From NCBI GenBank assembly GCA_964017155.1, contig OZ024856.1, forward strand, positions 8,383,811 through 8,447,810: a DNA stretch of 64,000 bases, in the 5' to 3' direction. This DNA is from Oasisia sp. SBJ-2009 (lineage: Eukaryota > Annelida > Polychaeta > Sabellida > Siboglinidae). The notes beneath the pieces are model-generated. The model was not told the origin of the DNA, ran no database searches, and worked only from the letters and a program-made list of their open reading frames with translations. The position numbers and the translations under genes were made by a program. Every line of letters starts with the position of its first letter. Within the stretch, counting starts at the first letter, position 1. Shown in pieces: positions 63,381-64,000 of the stretch.

Positions 63381-64000
63381 GTAGTACGACTATATTAAGA
63401 TACTTTTTTTGGATTTGTATAGTCCAGACAACGAGGAATAAAGTGCACGGGGTTGAATTTCGATACTAATAGATAGTGATTTTCGAAATTTCGTTAAACA
63501 CCCCAAAGTGCGCTTGCGCCAATATAAGGGTATTTTCTCTTCTGAAAAATACAACGTACAAATACAGTTCGTTAGTTTTATGGATCGTCATCGGTTCCCG
63601 AACTAGAAATCGACTACAACTTGTCGAGCTTCCAAAATGGTGCCTATATTTCGGAAATTACGCTAATCACCCTCAAAGTGCGCTTACGCCAATGCAAAGT
63701 TATTTTCACATCTGAAACCTACAATGTACCACTAGTCTTCGTGACATGTGTGGATTCGCATGATTCCCAGAACGAAGAGTCAAGTACAAGTGGGCGTGCT
63801 TCGATACTCGTACCTATTTTTTCCGAAATTACTGTAAACTCGCTTAAATGCGTTCGCGCCAAAACAACGGTATTGTCTCATCGGAAAACTACATCGTAGT
63901 ACGACTATATTAAGATACTTTTTTTGGATTTGTATAGTGCAGACAACGAGGAATAAAGTGCACGGGGTTGAATTTCGATACTAATAGATAGTGATTTTCG
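63381..64000 (+). repeat. Incomplete last unit: one A and a partial A
   Basis: A complete A (63381-63895, cgttaaac, ctagtctt) is followed by the first 105 bases of another A (from 63896, gtgcagac). It repeats 56682-57301 and is cut by the window edge, so the array continues to the right. Confidence 0.9.

Larger units (their letters stand above)
1..64000 (+). repeat. Satellite DNA array, ~515-bp monomer, ordered in higher-order repeats
   Basis: The sequence returns to the same phase every 515 or 516 bp from the first base to the last. I set the monomer start at gtagtacga (type A) or gtagtacca/gtggtacca (type B). By position there are 88 complete A, 36 B and one partial A of 105 bp. All monomers point the same way; I see no inversion, gap or inserted element. 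Type B differs from A at about 50 of 515 positions by eye, mainly in the first 145 bases and in the last subunit. Useful tags: A has cacggggttg and catgattcccag; B has acaagtggttg and catggttcccag. The family is not recognised. A centromeric, pericentromeric or subtelomeric location is likely from array size and purity, but the window contains neither telomere repeats nor flanking unique DNA to decide. Confidence 0.97.
51660..64000 (+). repeat. 6,699-bp (13-monomer) tandem duplication
   Basis: Copy 1 spans roughly 51,660-58,360 and copy 2 begins near 58,360 and runs off the window. Every rare variant I checked recurs 6,699 bp later: aaataatttt, ggttcctg, aaaattgtg, cgatgaac, aacgttatt, actgcaaac, the five changes of the A at 55136, cgttaaac and ctagtctt. 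Left of the boundary the monomer types disagree (51014 is A, 57712 is B). Confidence 0.85.

Noticed and set aside
1..64000. CRISPR array
   Set aside because: There are no short repeats separated by unique spacers. The repeat unit is about 515 bp and the intervening sequence is itself repeated.
1..64000. Mobile element or rDNA/5S-type tandem gene array
   Set aside because: No transposase or reverse-transcriptase reading frame, terminal repeats or target-site duplications. No tRNA-like or 5S-like internal promoter: ggttcccgaac only loosely resembles a B box and no A box sits at the right distance.
1..64000. Assembly artefact creating the repeats
   Set aside because: Tandem structure with position-specific variants, mosaics and one-monomer indels is not what simple over-assembly gives. 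I cannot exclude collapse or false expansion locally, above all for the 6,699-bp copies.

Overview
The whole 64 kb window is one uninterrupted array of satellite DNA, head to tail in a single orientation. I see no protein-coding gene, RNA gene, transposon, CRISPR array or unique sequence. By position it holds 124 complete monomers of about 515 bp plus a 105-bp partial one at the right edge. The layout implies a eukaryotic chromosome (centromeric, pericentromeric or subtelomeric heterochromatin). I do not recognise the family and cannot name the species. One clue is CpG content: the first monomer (39.6% GC) has 33 CpG where base composition predicts about 20. This argues against a genome that heavily methylates its satellites, and fits for example many invertebrates, but that is inference.

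The array has at least three nested levels. (1) Each ~515-bp monomer is three diverged but related subunits: a (175-176 bp), b (170 bp) and c (170 bp). All share a conserved 3' half with a TGCGYTYRCGCCAA-like core. (2) Monomers fall into two classes differing by roughly 10% (my count by eye): type A (88 complete copies, normally 515 bp) and type B (36 copies, 515-516 bp). (3) A and B form higher-order repeats. The commonest is A-A-B (1,545-1,546 bp, 22 units). Expanded A-A-A-B units (2,060-2,063 bp, 11 units), two A-B dimers (1,031 bp) and one 7-monomer unit (3,608 bp) interrupt it. Position-specific variants in the first, second and third A confirm the register.

Region by region: 1-9,800 is A-A-B with one A-B dimer and a tandemly doubled 3,092-bp six-monomer block. 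9,800-20,100 is irregular, with tetramers, a 7-mer, an A/B recombinant monomer and a local run of near-identical A monomers. 20,100-32,466 is the most regular part, eight consecutive A-A-B trimers. 32,467-50,500 mixes trimers and tetramers, carries five of the six copies of a B subvariant (B2), and includes a long-range copy of the 29-36 kb region. 50,500-64,000 is mostly tetramers with recombinant B/A monomers and a 6,699-bp, 13-monomer block duplicated in tandem and running off the right edge.

The biological content is the history of a homogenising satellite: unequal exchange, short conversion-like patches and segmental duplications whose relative order can partly be read from shared private variants. 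I found no evidence of an encoded molecular system. Open reading frames of 60-123 codons recur with the repeat, but they overlap in several frames and A/B differences within them are mostly amino-acid changing, so I do not annotate them as genes.
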